Positions 23,806 to 36,107 of a stretch of DNA of 64,000 nucleotides are shown in pieces. The DNA lies in contig WPIO01000026.1 in NCBI GenBank assembly GCA_009760855.2, positions 2,495,501 through 2,559,500 of the forward strand, given 5' to 3'. Each line of letters opens with the position of its first letter. The first letter of the stretch is position 1. The notes under the pieces were generated by a model. The model worked only from the letters and a program-made list of their open reading frames with translations. It had not been told where the DNA came from and ran no database searches. This stretch comes from Cristatella mucedo (taxonomy: Eukaryota > Bryozoa > Phylactolaemata > Cristatellidae). The position numbers were made by a program, and so were the translations under genes.

Positions 23806-26455
23806 CGAAGGAATTAATATTATTCTTATTAGATGTGATTAGTCTGTGGTGACACTGACTAAAAACTCATAGCTAACCGGAGATGGAGCTCTTGTCCTAT
23901 AGCTAAGTCGGTTTTCGACAGCGATGTCGATGAGTTCGTACTTGTACTAGTGATGCTGAATCTCATTTCTGCAACAGCAAAAGTTTGAACTAATGCACAA
24001 GTGAGATAGTAGCTGATATTGCAGCCGTTAACATCGAAGGCGACGCAGTACACAAAACTATAGGACAAAAGTCATATCTCGTCTGTTCGTTAGTTAGCCA
24101 AGGGTGAGACGAGATTGTGGCGGCAGGCATACACCTTAAGTGTTGCTACCAACTAATGTCTAGTATTGTGCCTTGGACCCTACCGTTGTTGGGAAATTCT
24201 GCCCACCCTCTTGCATCACCTATCCAGTATCTGTATTCTCCTGTGTCTTTATTAACGATGTATGTAATATTGTGCATTTATTTTAACGGTCATTTAGGCC
24301 TTTTGCAACCTGTGTGTTATTGCCTACCGTCCCACCTGAGTTGGTTCTTCGATCGCTGCTAGAGAAAAAATTGTCAATTGTGCGTTGCAATTGCCTTAGA
24401 AATTGTGTGCCTCCGACTTTGCAATTGCTGGCTGGCCATCATCTAGATAATTCTAGATAATTGCAAATGTATTGCCACGTATTCGATGACCCAAGTGCTT
24501 CCGAGTTTGAAAATCCCGTTGCTTTATGCGTCAAGAGGCTCATCCTTGCTGTAACCCGTACATGCAGCCTTTCACCAGCCACATCATCAAGGCTCTTGTA
24601 TAAATTACTGACATTCTGGAAATCAGATGTAGCAAGATTAGGTGGTGGTATTAATTACCTCTTTGGCTGGGACCTCTTGATGATTGAGCGTTCCCTTACA
24701 TCAGAGCTGCAATGTCTTCGCACGAATGATGCACATATGGATGGGAATGCTAAAGACACGGCGGCACGTCAGTTAGATTATCAAGATTTGAGCCCCAAAG
24801 CCATTGCCAACTAAATCCAGTGTGGCCTTTCCAAACGGGCAAGTTAACGTTCAGAAAATACGAAATGCAAAAAGTAGCTGCAAAGCTAAGTTCTGAGAAA
24901 GGAGGAACAAGCAAATACAGGGCTATTGCATGCAGATCACGGCTAAGGTGAATTTTACAATGGCCATGCATGTTTTCTATCAAAACCAGCCTGATTTAAC
25001 CGAGCGTTGTAAGTTATTGAACGAGGACGTTGAACGTGGTAGGAAAACCGATTCCATCAAGAGGATGTATAGAACCTAAAATAGACGGCTGCAGCGAGCT
25101 GTTTGGTGCTCCTTCGGGTGAAGTCACATTAAACGACTTGCTAGTTCAAGCGATCGTCAGAAACGCTGGTGTACCTGAAGGCTTCGACGAACCCTGCGAG
25201 TTGGGGTGCTCATTGGAGTGCAGTAAACTCGACGCGACAGCATTCTGGCATACAATACGGTGCAGATGCTAGTGTTTGCATTGACGAAATACGTTCTTGG
25301 CCGTAGGCGTCAAGTTGGGGGCGGTTCTCGAATCGTCCGGCGATGGCCTTTGCCGCTTTGCTTCGCCCTCGCTCGACGGGAAGCTCATTCGTCCCACGTC
25401 GACTTTCGTCGATACCTTGAGGACCTGACATTCAGCTGCCATTATTGTGTCGAGCAGCTGCGTGTGCTCGCCAGCGACACCCCTCCAAATGAAGCTGACG
25501 TCCGCCTTCAGCAGCAGCACCTTTATAACATGGGATGCAGCTCCGACTCCTGTCGTACGGTCAGCTGACACAGTCGGCGACGACCGGTCGCAGAGATCAG
25601 GTGGGTCTCCTTGAGCCAGCGCCTCTGGCTTTCTCTATCGTGCAGCAAAGTGTAAGATTTGCCGCCGATTGTCACCTCCTCGCTGTGCTACGATACGTAT
25701 GCTTGCAGCGGTTTTGTTGCAATATTGAGCATTGACCACTGAAGAATCTGCCCGAAGAGCCTGGCTGCCACCTTTTCGCAACCGGCTTTTCCGAGTAGTG
25801 TGGCCCGAGTTATGTTGTTGATAATGTGCTTCGGTACCAATTGCCGGACTCAAGCGATAGGAGCAGGCCGCCGAATTAGGGTGCAAGAGGATTTGAGGTC
25901 ACTGATTGCACTGCCGAGGTCACTGATTGCCGCTAGTGTAGGTTTGACTTCGGGGGTATTGCAGACGCACAAAGCCGTTTGTTATCGCCACATGGCCGCT
26001 AGGTAACCAGTCGGCTTTTGCTCTCGGTACTTTGCTTCAAATAGAGGCAGATCTTCCTGCTAGCCGGAAGTAGGCTGAGGAAAATCGCCTTTTTCTCGAG
26101 CACATTCCACTACCTTTCCAGGCGAGGTGGACAATACATTTATGATTGACCGTCCTGCGATGTTTCAGTGAGCAGCAGAGCAGGCTAGTTGCTGTGACGA
26201 GCAAACCGCCTGCCGATTGCCTCAGTAGCACAGGTGCCCTCTGGAGACCACTCCGTAGCCCTTGCTGACTACGGTGTCCCCTTCGCTAGCCTTTTTAACC
26301 AATGAAAGCGCCGGCCGCTCTTTGGCAAGCCAGCCACCTCCCCTACCGCTGTGCACTGTCATATCTGGAGCGTTCGACTCCGGTCGTCAGCGATAGTATA
26401 GTGGCACGCCTAACCACCCTCGTGAGTCTTACGCGTTCCATTGCGGGTTGGGGCA
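23806..26455. other. Intergenic, no gene recognised
   Basis: Open frames of up to 117 codons (24461-24814 +, 25260-25568 +, 25269-25571 -) without recognisable motifs. 25.2-25.7 kb is somewhat CpG-rich with overlapping frames on both strands. Confidence 0.35.
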
Positions 26456-26600
26456 ACGAGCAAGGCGCTGGTTTGGCCTAGTGGTCAAGGTGCTCGCCCC
26501 GACCGAGGTCGTGGTGAATTCGACGGCCGAGGTCTCGGGCTCGAGCCCGAGGCGTATGTGAAGAGCCTGAATAGAGATTATCTTAGGGCGTTATACGAAT
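26456..26600 (+). mobile_element. tRNA-derived SINE, sense
   Basis: The A-box-like TGGCCTAGTGG (about 26477) and B-box-like GGCTCGAGCCC (about 26538) form a tRNA-like head. The tail GTGAAGAGCCTGAATAGAG and TCTTAGGGCGTTATACGAAT matches the element at 23640-23805. The spacing of the boxes and the non-tRNA tail mark it as a SINE, not a tRNA gene. Confidence 0.75.
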
Positions 26601-27849
26601 GAGTTTCATATTTATTTTATTTACAGTAGCGGTATGTAACGCTGAGTCGAGAGGCAGCTATGGATTTCTGAGAAGTCTCGTTAGCTGCGGCTTAAAGTCG
26701 CGGTACTTGGACCGTGCCGCCTGGCTCAACCGAACGGGTCTTCCCACTTCCGGTGCACTCCTAGCTTCGCGAAAGCTCCCGCACGACCGGCCGATCGGCT
26801 TGCATTGTTCCTCCAATGGACTGTGTTTAGGTATCGCCCGTATCGCGAGGGGTGGCGGTAGGGTTCGCTGCACTGTCCTTGGAAGCACTGGGAGGCAGCA
26901 CAGCTCACTCGGTTAGGAGAGTTCCTAGAAGACGGGTTCCAAGGGATCGCTAGGTTTCAAGCGAGGAGGGCTACCGCCGGGCTTGGGAGGTTAAAAGGGC
27001 GAGCTAGGGGCGTGCCTTCAGCGCTGCTTCCGAGGTCCGACTCCTGTGGGGGGGGGGGAAGAACTATTTTTTAGGGAGTTTGTTAACACTCACCTGGCGG
27101 CGTGGCGCGCCACGCCTTTGGCTCGTAGCTGCATCGCGGTCTTCGGAGTGTGCTCGTAATTTTTAAAGGCTATAAAAAGACTCCACTTGTTGTCTATAGA
27201 GAGGGCTGTTGTTGTTTTTTAATAGAGCACACTTAAGTAGTCCGCACGATCGGACAACTATCTGGGGCTGAGCTGTATCTCCTGGAGGAGGTTGGGTCAC
27301 TACTTTTTTTATGTATTCGGGAGCCAGCGTGTCCAAAGGCTGTATAGAGGAGTCATAAACGAAGTTTTTGAAGACGTCAGACACGAATGCAGCTGCTGAC
27401 TGGTCGGTGAGCAGCTGTAGCCCTATTTTCACTAAAGTGCTACCGTCCTTAATAGGGGACTACACTTCGTCGGGCGTTGCAGCGGTCAAGCGTATTCTTA
27501 CGGGTATACTCTCTCTCCCCTAAAAAAAGCACACCTCGTGTTTGCTTAGCCGGAATCTCGGCACTGAAGGCTCGTAGGCCGGAAGCTCCAAGGGACCGCT
27601 TCGTAAAAAAGTTCGTGGCGTATAGATGACATTGGCTTATTATTTAGCACCATCATAAGAAGAATGTCGGTCGTCCCCTGGGAGAAACGCCCTAGAAGCG
27701 GCTCTCGATAGGTTCGCCGAACGGAAGGGCTCTTGGGCCCCTAAAAACACTGGTTCGTCTCATTTACGGATAGCCTGATGCTGCTCACCGGATATATGCA
27801 GCAGCGCCGAAAGCGTATTGAGATCTGGGTCAAACTATCACCCAGTTTC
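26601..27849. other. Intergenic; poly-G tract
   Basis: A moderately CpG-rich part (26.6-27.1 kb) with open frames on both strands, a G run at about 27049-27058, then unremarkable sequence. No gene recognised. Confidence 0.35.
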
Positions 27850-29012
27850 CCTTCTTCCTTTCTTGTCAAAAGATTTATGAAAAAATTATTGCTAAGCAGC
27901 CGGTTGAACATATTGAAAAGAATGAAATGTCAAACATTTCAATCAGTGTTCACTGCCCTAGCTCTGCTAGATCTGTCTGCTGCCTCTGACACCATTGATC
28001 ACGATGTTCTGCTTGAACGATTGAGAACAAGGACCGGTCTGGCAGACGAAGCAGTGGTGTGGTTTAAATCATACTTGTCTGATCGTTTTCAATAAATGAC
28101 GATAAAACCGAACTGCTTCTCATAGGACACCCTAAGCGTGTGGCTGGATTAAATGGCTTTGCTGTTCTAATAGGTGATGCTATTGTGCGACCTTCACCAC
28201 GTGCTCGTAATCTAGGTGTCGTGTTCGACAGCTGCCTCAATTTCAAAAGCTTCATTCAGAAGACTGCCTCTACAGCTAGCCATCACATCCAATCCCTATC
28301 CAAGATTAGAAGCTGTCTCCCACAGTGGCTTGTAAAAAATTTAGCTAGCTCTTTAGTTCTGTCTCGGCTTGATTATTGTAATTCCCTTTTGGCTGGGCTA
28401 CCAAAGAAAGCTATTATGCCACTACAGCGGACTTTGAATATGGCTGCAAGCAAGTCCCAGCGGTTTGGGCACGTGTCACCTTTGCTGGAAGAGCTAGGAT
28501 GGTTGCCGGTTGAGCAAAGGATACGGAGCAAAGTTCTTACGCTCACCCACAAGGCCCGCCACGGCTTGGCTCCTTCATACCTAGCTGAACTGCTGCATCA
28601 GTTTCAGCCTGTTCGCGCCCTCAGGTCCTCTGTGGACAATAAATTAGCTGTCCCGTTCCTCCGCTTAAAGACAGTTGGCGACAGAAGCTTTAGCTCTGCA
28701 GGTCCTAGACTGTGGAACTTGCTTCCACAATTCATACGCAACGTTATCTACTCTCCAACTGCCGACTATGGCACATCTTTTTCAGCGGTCCTGAGCTGCT
28801 ACTTCTATGCTACTCACTACCTCAACTGCTCTCCTGACTATGCTATGCTTCCCACTTTATCTTTGTTGCGTGAGACGAAGTCTGTTGGCTACCTAATGCG
28901 TACCGAAAGCCGCTTAGGCTGTGAGTTCGCTATACAAAACTCTCCTGCGTAACACCCACATGGTCTTTATGACTTTGTGGAGTTACTGACGGAGATACAT
29001 TACATTACATTA
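27850..29012 (+). mobile_element. LINE family A copy with internal deletion of the RT core
   Basis: Sense copy. The N-terminal part reads LLDLSAASDTIDHDVLLERL and TGLADEAVVWFKSYLSDRFQ, then breaks at about 28092 and resumes at [15 protein letters not shown], so the RT segment with GVPQGS and YADD is missing. From 28140 a frame of 270 codons runs to the usual end (SPA, TAA at about 28950), then the GGAGATACATTACATTACAT tail. The missing segment is exactly what begins the next copy at 29013. Confidence 0.92.
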
Positions 29013-29520
29013 CATCAGGTCTCACCCACGAGACCAGTCACCCGTGGAGTCCCTCAAGGGTCTGTACTCGGTCCCTTGCTGTTCTCCATTTATACTCAAC
29101 CTCAGGACAAAGTTATTAAGGCCCATGAAATAGGATATCACTTTTATGCTGACGACACTCAGCTGTATTTGTCATTCAAACCGTCGGAGTCTGCTGCAGC
29201 AACTGAGAAACTGATTGCTTGCATTGCCGACATTCGATCCTGGATGTCGGAAAACTTCTTGAAATTAAATGACGATAAAACCGAACTGCTGCTCATAGGA
29301 CACCCTAAGCGTGTGGTAATTAAAAGGCTTTGCTCTTCTAATAGGCGATGCTATTGTGCGACCATCACCACGTGCTCGAAATTTAGGAGTCGTTTTCGAC
29401 AACTGCCTCAATTTTAAAAGCTTCATTTAAAAGTTTGCTTCTACAGCTAGCCATCACGTTCGATCCCTATCCAAGATTAGGAGCTGTCTCCCACAGTTGC
29501 TTGTAAAAAATTTAACTAGT
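29013..29520 (+). mobile_element. LINE family A fragment carrying the RT catalytic core
   Basis: Starts directly after the TACATT tail of the previous copy with [20 protein letters not shown]. It then reads [20 protein letters not shown] (the YADD box of reverse transcriptases, about 29145-29156) and [20 protein letters not shown] before frameshifting. It ends abruptly near VKNLTS at about 29520, where SINE-like sequence follows. RT core motifs are intact locally, but the element cannot encode a full protein. Confidence 0.9.
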
Positions 29521-29580
29521 GAATCCAGCAGTGGGCGATCCTTTATTGCCCAACGCAAGCACTGGCGATAGCCGATAACG
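29521..29580 (-). mobile_element. SINE fragment
   Basis: CAGCAGTGGGCGATCCTTTA and TTGCCCAACGCAAGCACTGG resemble the body of the tRNA-SINE family on the reverse strand (compare 58440-58470 and 36085-36105). Confidence 0.4.
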
Positions 29581-31954
29581 TTCTGATGTCGCTACAAAAA
29601 TGAAGCTTTTGAATCAGCATCAGACCTTTAAACTTTTTGAAAATATTGAGAGCGCCGAGGAGGGCGAATCTCGAGGCGGCCTCTCTGGCCCGACCCAAAA
29701 TGGAAAGGTTACAGTAACGCGCACCGGGCGAGCGAATGCGCCACCTGCACCAACACCTATCGTGGCTGTCGTCTGCCTGACGGTTGTGCACGTGGTTCCG
29801 TTGACAGTCGCAGCCGCCGAGCAGCAGTGCCTTCGCCTCCAGCCTCTTCCCTCGGCTCCCACGTCAGCGAAACGTATTCAGAAATTTATTTATTTCATAT
29901 TTATTCTATTTCATTATTTCGTATATTTATATCGCTGTGTAGTTATGTTTATTTAATTCATTTATATCTGAATTTCATTTATTCAGATAATGTATCCATT
30001 TTTCAGTTTTTTTTAATTCACAGCTCGTAGACGTGCTCTGCGAATTCAATTTTTTCTTGGTTCCTCGACCAGTCCCTCGCTCGGCGAGAGTTAGAAAAGA
30101 ATTTCAGATGGTTAAGGTTAGAAGAGCATACGTTTAAGTTAGTAGTCAGTTGGGCAGCATCGACAGTTAAGGACGCCTAGACTTTCGTGGCCTGCAGCTG
30201 AGGTCTGCTGACCGGCCCGTGCAGCTTCGGAGCGGGCTTATTAGGGCTTATCCGATAATCCGACGATTTAAGCTTAGCTTTACATGCAATGCTTTTCATA
30301 ATAGGGCAATCCAGAAGCGATACTATTCGCACTGATCGAATAGACTGTGAAGTGCCACTAGCTCGACACAGTTTTGTCATCAGGCTACATGTTGCAATTT
30401 GAGGCTACATTTTTGTCTTGCCTCTCCACAGGTGAACAGGTAATTACGCGTGCAGGGAGTACATTTTAAACTCGCACTTATGGAGCTCTGCAGGCAAAGA
30501 GCTTACTACGTAATACCGATTCGCCGTGCGTGACTGGGACTCAACTGTTTGGGCAGACGAGGCTTGACCGCGCCAGACCCCGAAGGCCTCGGCCGTCATT
30601 GAGTAATGCTGCGACCTGCGTACACTGTACACGCAAAGCTGCGGAGCTTGGGAAAACCCGCAGTTGGGGGATAGTCGTGGCTAAATACCCACATGCTCGG
30701 CCCATGGACCCCCGACAAAAGCGTGCAGGACAAATGCGCTCAATGCTAGCAATCCCAACAAATGGGCGTACTACCAAAGCGCGTAACTATAACTATTTTT
30801 TCAAGAATATGATTTAATCAATTCAACCGGTTTGTCTTGCAAAAATTACTATTTTAACAAAAAGAAACAAATATTGCATTGTATGGCTGGCGTGGAAGTA
30901 ATAGTAATACGCCCAGTTTCTTCAGGAATTACTAATGCAAACTCTGAATCCGAAAAAATATCGTGTCGTATTTTGAGAAAGCCAGTAAGAATGTGTGTTC
31001 AACCGTCTTTCCTGGAGCGCAGCTAGTTAGTTGGATGCAAGTTTGATCTCAGGTGCGATATTGCGATCAGGTTCGATATTTCGATCTTGCAACCGGGACG
31101 ACGAAAGTCTGTGAAAGCACGTCAAAATAACTTTAGCTCTGAGCATCGTTCCTATAGTGGATGTTCCTGCTGCTTTCGATTAATTGGCCGATATCTGCCC
31201 TCCTCTAATGGCACCATAGTACAACTACTAGGAAGACATATACATTAGCAGACAGCTACGAGGTCCCCCACGCCCATGCGCTATGCCATAACATTTGATT
31301 GCTTAACCTGGAATACTGCCTTCTATAATGCGAAATCAAAACGAAAATTGTACGAAGCTTATTAAGGAAATTGCACTTTTATCGCAGTTCGAAACTTCCC
31401 GGAGGCCCGGGCCACTGGAGGCTATTGCATTAGAACGCGGATGCGAAATTGCACGAAACTTTTGAGGGTAACCCGTACCTCTAGTTTCTGGAATGTGGAA
31501 TTTAAACTACGGTTGCCCTATGCCTATAGTTTGAATCTGTAAATATGCTGATTGATTCGGGCCAACAGAGGCCGTAGTACGAGAACGCGAAAACGCAAAA
31601 ACGCAAATTGCATGCAATTTGGTAGGTAAACCCGTATCGCCATTCTGTATAATTTGGAATCAAAATCGCAGTGTTCTGTTATTGTGGAAATAGCAGCTGT
31701 TTCGAAGTATACCGCAGCTAGTCGTGGGACCTGAATGTGTGTGCTCGAAACATCAACAACCTACGTCGGAACAGTCATAGTTGGAGATTACCTTCAAGGA
31801 ATTGCACACAACCTAAGCATCTAATTAAAATAGGCTAACATTATTAGGCTATATTAACTCGCTCTATATAATTATACCATTTCAAAATATATTTAAAAGC
31901 TGGCACAAACTATAGTGTGATATGAGTTATACTAACTACTTAAGAATGCAGACA
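29581..31954. other. Intergenic, nothing recognised
   Basis: Overlapping frames on both strands at 29.6-29.96 kb, T-rich sequence at 29.88-30.05 kb, and unremarkable sequence after. No gene or repeat family recognised. Confidence 0.35.
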
Positions 31955-33055
31955 TAAGTAGAGTGTCTCTGCTTGTTTTGCTCGATCTTTCGGCAACTTT
32001 TGATACTGTCGATCACAAAGTTCTTCTAGAGCGCCTCTCATCTCGCCTGGGCATCACTGGCACTGCTCTGCAGTGGTTCAGGTCCTATCTAAGTGCGAGA
32101 CTCCAGAGTATTGACGTGAATGGACAAAGATCATCTGAAGTACCTCTGAAATATGGGGTACTTCAGGGCTCCGTGCTAGGTCTGGTTCTTTTCACGGTTT
32201 ATACTCTGCCTCTTGCTGATGTGATTGCCAAGCACAATCTAGGCTTTCACTTCTATGCGGATGGCACTCACTCAAGCCTGCCTACTTTCAGCTACATGAC
32301 ACTGCTTAAATTCGGGCTTGTTTAGACAGGGACACCATATCTAAATTGGTCCATGCATTTGTGACATCGTCTTGACTATTGTAAATCACTGCTTGCCGGT
32401 CTACCGGCCTATGCACTCAGGCGCTTATAGCTGGTGCAAAACTCTGCACCTAGGCATGTCTGTCGTGTGCAGCGAAGTTGCCACATCATATCATTTCTTG
32501 CAGACCTGGACATTCTTCCAGTCAAGCAACGGATCGACTTCAATGTTTTGTCGCTCACTTTTAGGTCACTTTATTCTTTGGCTCCAGCCTATTTCTCAGA
32601 TCTACTTGTCCACCAGGCCATCGTACCACCCGCTTTTCGGAATCCAACAGTTTACCAATACCTCGTACAAACCTCAAATCCTTTGGAGACCGTGCATTTA
32701 GTTCGTATGCTCCCAAAGCCTGGAACTCCCTCCCGACTTGCGTCAGAACATCCCCTGACTTGACCACATTTTAAAAGAACTTAATAATCATACCTATTTA
32801 GGACAGCATTTAGTGGGTCCCTGTGATTCGTCGTTCACGTGCTTATGGGTGCTGACACTGTGCATGCTGCCACTAACCAAACTTGCATGCTGACTCTGTG
32901 CATGTCACCCCCTAACCATGTTATTCATGTTGTTTATCAAGCATGATATTACTCACCTTTAAATCGCGTTTCCCTTTGCAGCAAATGTAAAACGCCTAGA
33001 AAGAGACTGAGTTCTCTGAGGGCGCTTTATCAAGTGCATTATTATTATCATTATT
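31955..33055 (+). mobile_element. LINE family B copy with RT fragment and ATT tail
   Basis: Sense copy. An open frame at 31963-32325 encodes RT motifs: VLLDLSATFDTVDHKVLLER, ALQWFRSYLSARLQS, YGVLQGSVLGL and FHFYADGTH. The catalytic box is YADG rather than YADD, so it is inactive. It then jumps by deletion to TFSYMTLLKF (the YFQLHSIAKI region) and continues in broken frames to GTAAAACGCCTAGAAAGAG and ATT/ATC repeats at about 33037-33055. CR1/L2-like. Confidence 0.9.
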
Positions 33056-33944
33056 ATAAAGTATTTTTTGTAATAAAATAATTGTGAATATTTAAACAGC
33101 ATTTCTTAACATTATTTGTTTTGTGAGCTTAGTGATTCGAGCAAATATCATTGACCGCTTTTGTCGGTGCGTTTCATCGGGTTACCCCCCCCCCCGGCCT
33201 ACGGCATGTCAGGAAAGACTCGGTGGTGTTAGAGGTGGTGGCAAATGTGATCGCTCGCCCACACCTATCCGTTCTCTCCCTGTAGCCGAGTCCGCATCTC
33301 GTCCATTTGATTTACCGCAGTATATTAGACCTTTTAGCGTAGCTACGTTCCAGCTGAAAATTCGGCTAGCCATAAGCTAAGGAAATTCGCGTCTGCTTTT
33401 GAACAAAGGCATCTTTAGGTAGGCGGCTTTAGGCAACAGTGACAATGCTGCTCACTTGTTGCCTTGATGAGGCACACACTTTCGATTAACAAGTGCATAA
33501 GTGCATATGTGAGCTATTAGTAGTAACGTACCTCCCTCAACAAATACTTAAATGAAGTAAAGCCGCCACTTGTGCGTAAACATCGGGCACCCGAAAAGTT
33601 GTACTTTAAGAATTCGCACAGTACTAGAGATTAGCAACATCATGTATCTCCATCTGTAAATGCATAAAGTCACGAGGACTAAAGGAATATAAAAAAGAGA
33701 GTATAAGTAATTTGCAACGCGTCCCAAGAAAACCAAATCGCTTTCCATGCACTTTACTTCCATCCATGTCATGTAATATCATATTGTTTACATAGCGTTC
33801 CCAATAGAACTACCAACCCATTCGCTTTACATGGGCTGCAGGGCTTGACTTCTCAGGAGCCCTCGACCTTTGAGTTCTTGAACTTGAAGGCAAGCATCTC
33901 ACCCCTAGGTCAAACCAGGTGCGGCTAAGCAGGTGCTACACTGG
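33056..33944. other. Intergenic with small repeat scraps
   Basis: A C run of about ten at 33186. A short antisense family A terminus (ATGTATCTCCATCTGTAAAT, about 33640-33680). A degenerate tRNA-SINE-like head at about 33850-33935. No gene recognised. Confidence 0.4.
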
Positions 33945-36025
33945 GGAGTGTTGTGCAGTGCACTCAAAGCCTAAGCTGGCTGCTATCATTGCCCACGCGA
34001 TAGCCGAGTCTTCTCTATCTCATGCAACTAAGAAATGGAGAAGCATATCTTAGTCAGGAGGTGGTCGAGGAAGTGATTAGCATGAAAGTAGCAGCTCAGC
34101 TCAGCTGGAAAGGATGTACCACAATAGGAGAATATATGTCACAGTCAAGTCATATGTCACAGTCATCTTCACAGTCAAGTCGGCATACTTTAAGCTGCAT
34201 AGCATTGCTAAAATTCTTGCTTGCTAAGACAGGGGCACTACATCTAAATGGGTCCATACATTTGTGACATCCCGTCTCGACTTCTGTGACTCAATGCTTG
34301 CTGGTCTACCGGCCTGTGCAATCAGGTGCTTACAGCTGGTGCAAAACTTTGCAGCTAGGCTTGTCTGTCGTGAGCATCGCAGTTGCTTGATCACACTATT
34401 TCTGGCCGACCTGCAGTTGGCACATCACATGAGTTCTCGCTGGCCTGCACTGACTCGCAGACAAGCAGCGGCGTATCGACTTCAAGGTTGTCTCAACTCA
34501 CTTTTAGGTCCCTTCATTCTTTGGCTCCAGTCTACCTACCCCCACCAGAATAGGCATCGTACCACCCGCTTTTCGTAACGTAATCGTGTACCTGTACCTC
34601 GTATGAACTTCAAATTCTTTGGAGATTGTGCGTGTAGTTCGTAATACTTCCAAAGCCTTGAACTCACTCTCGACTGACATAACGGCACCCCCTGACATTT
34701 AAAAATAACCTAAAATATTATTTATCACAGCATTTAGTGGGTCCATGTGATTCGACCTTCGCATACTTATTTGTGCTGACGCTATGCAATCTGGTACTTA
34801 CCGTGCTGACCATGTGCTTGTCACCTCTAACCATGTTATGCTTGTTGACATTGAGCATGCAACCACTAACCATTTGATCATGCAATACATTCCAATACAG
34901 CATGTGTAAAACGCCTTGAAAGGGTTAAGTTCTCCGAGGGCGTTATGTCTGCACAAGAATCATGGAAGAGAGTTCCGAAGTCTTTCACATGCAGAGCAAA
35001 AGCTTCTGTCGCCAACGATCTTAAGTGTAGGAATGGAACAGCTTAATAGACAAATTTATTTTCCACAGGCCCCGAAGGCACGGTAAGGCTGAAAGTGGTA
35101 CCGAAGTTGAGCTAGATGTCAAGGAGCCAAGCCACGGCAGGACAGTGGGTCATGCAAGAATTTTCCATCGTATCTATCGTTCGATCCATTAAAGCTCTTT
35201 CACCAAGGCAGATTTATTGTTGAACCTGTGGGGTTTGTTGACTTACCTGTAGCCGTTTGACTTACCTTGCAGCTATACTCATAACCAGTTGCAGGCTTTC
35301 AGCCAAAACCAAATTGCAGTATAGCGTAGACAGAGCTATTTGGATTTTCTTTTAGCAAGCCTATCGGGTACATAGTCAATAATTTTAGGGTTCGAATGCG
35401 ATAGCATTCGATAGCAGTGGAGGCAGTCTGCTGAACGAAGCTTCCAAACTTTGGGAAGTTAACAGTGGTCACCCAAATTGCGAGCACATGATTGCACTAC
35501 ATAATCACCAATTCGATGAACAGTCTTCTAGTCCAGCCGAACGCTCACGGTACGTTCTAGGAGTTGAGAGCGCTTTTATCGTCATTTAGTTTAAGGAAAT
35601 AAGCCGACATCAAGGATTGAATGTCTGCAAGACAAGCATTCAGTTTATCAGTAAGTAGCCCAAGCAGATTCTGATGGTTTACATGACAAACAGCTAGGCT
35701 TTGGAGCATAGAATAGACAGTCGATTCCATTTGCCCGAATTAATTTTCGCAGACGCTCACTATAAATGGATAACAGCAAAGGACCAAGAACGGACTGTCG
35801 TAAACCTTCACTGGCACCCTGTTTGCTGGGTGAGACGTGACCACCATACCGCACAAATTGAACATGGTCGAAAAAAGTATGATTTGAACTACGCCAATAC
35901 TTAGTCTAGTACACTAATTACACCAATCGTGGTTCTCAATCTTTTAAGTAGGATGTCGTGATCAATGGTGTGGAAGGCAGCTGATAGATCAAGCAAGTCC
36001 CGGAAAGTAACGTTACTGTCAGGCC
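33945..36025 (-). mobile_element. LINE family A, long decayed antisense copy, interrupted by family B
   Basis: The reverse strand carries family A 3'-proximal sequence at 33945-34130, is interrupted by a family B insertion (34131-34955), and resumes at about 34965 (GCAAAAGCTTCTGTCGCCAA as seen on +). Further right the RT core is recognisable as decayed LRQSVLGPLLLSIYSERL and CLFYAPKP at about 35650-35850. The LDLSAAF..IDHD segment lies near 35940-36010. Many stops and frameshifts. Confidence 0.8.
34131..34955 (+). mobile_element. LINE family B copy nested in family A
   Basis: Sense, 5'-truncated near TCAAGTCGGCATACTTTAAG. It encodes FCDSMLAGLPACAIRCLQLV and LLGPFILWLQSTYPHQNR in broken frames and ends GTAAAACGCCTTGAAAGGGT, TCCGAGGGCGTTATG without a long ATT tail. 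Flanked on both sides by antisense family A sequence that is consecutive in the family A consensus apart from a short gap. Confidence 0.8.
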
Positions 36026-36107
36026 GTGATAGCCCAGGAGGGCTGGTGCTTGCTCTTCACAACCGAGGTCGTGGTTGCTAATCCTGCAATGGGCGATCCT
36101 TTATTGC
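36026..36107 (-). mobile_element. tRNA-SINE fragment
   Basis: CTGGTGCTTGCTCTTCACAA, CCGAGGTCGTGGTTGC and CAATGGGCGATCCTTTATTG resemble the reverse-strand SINE body at 58440-58530. It lies between two antisense family A copies. Confidence 0.5.

Noticed and set aside
26456-26600. A tRNA gene
   Set aside because: Box spacing and the LINE-like tail show a SINE.
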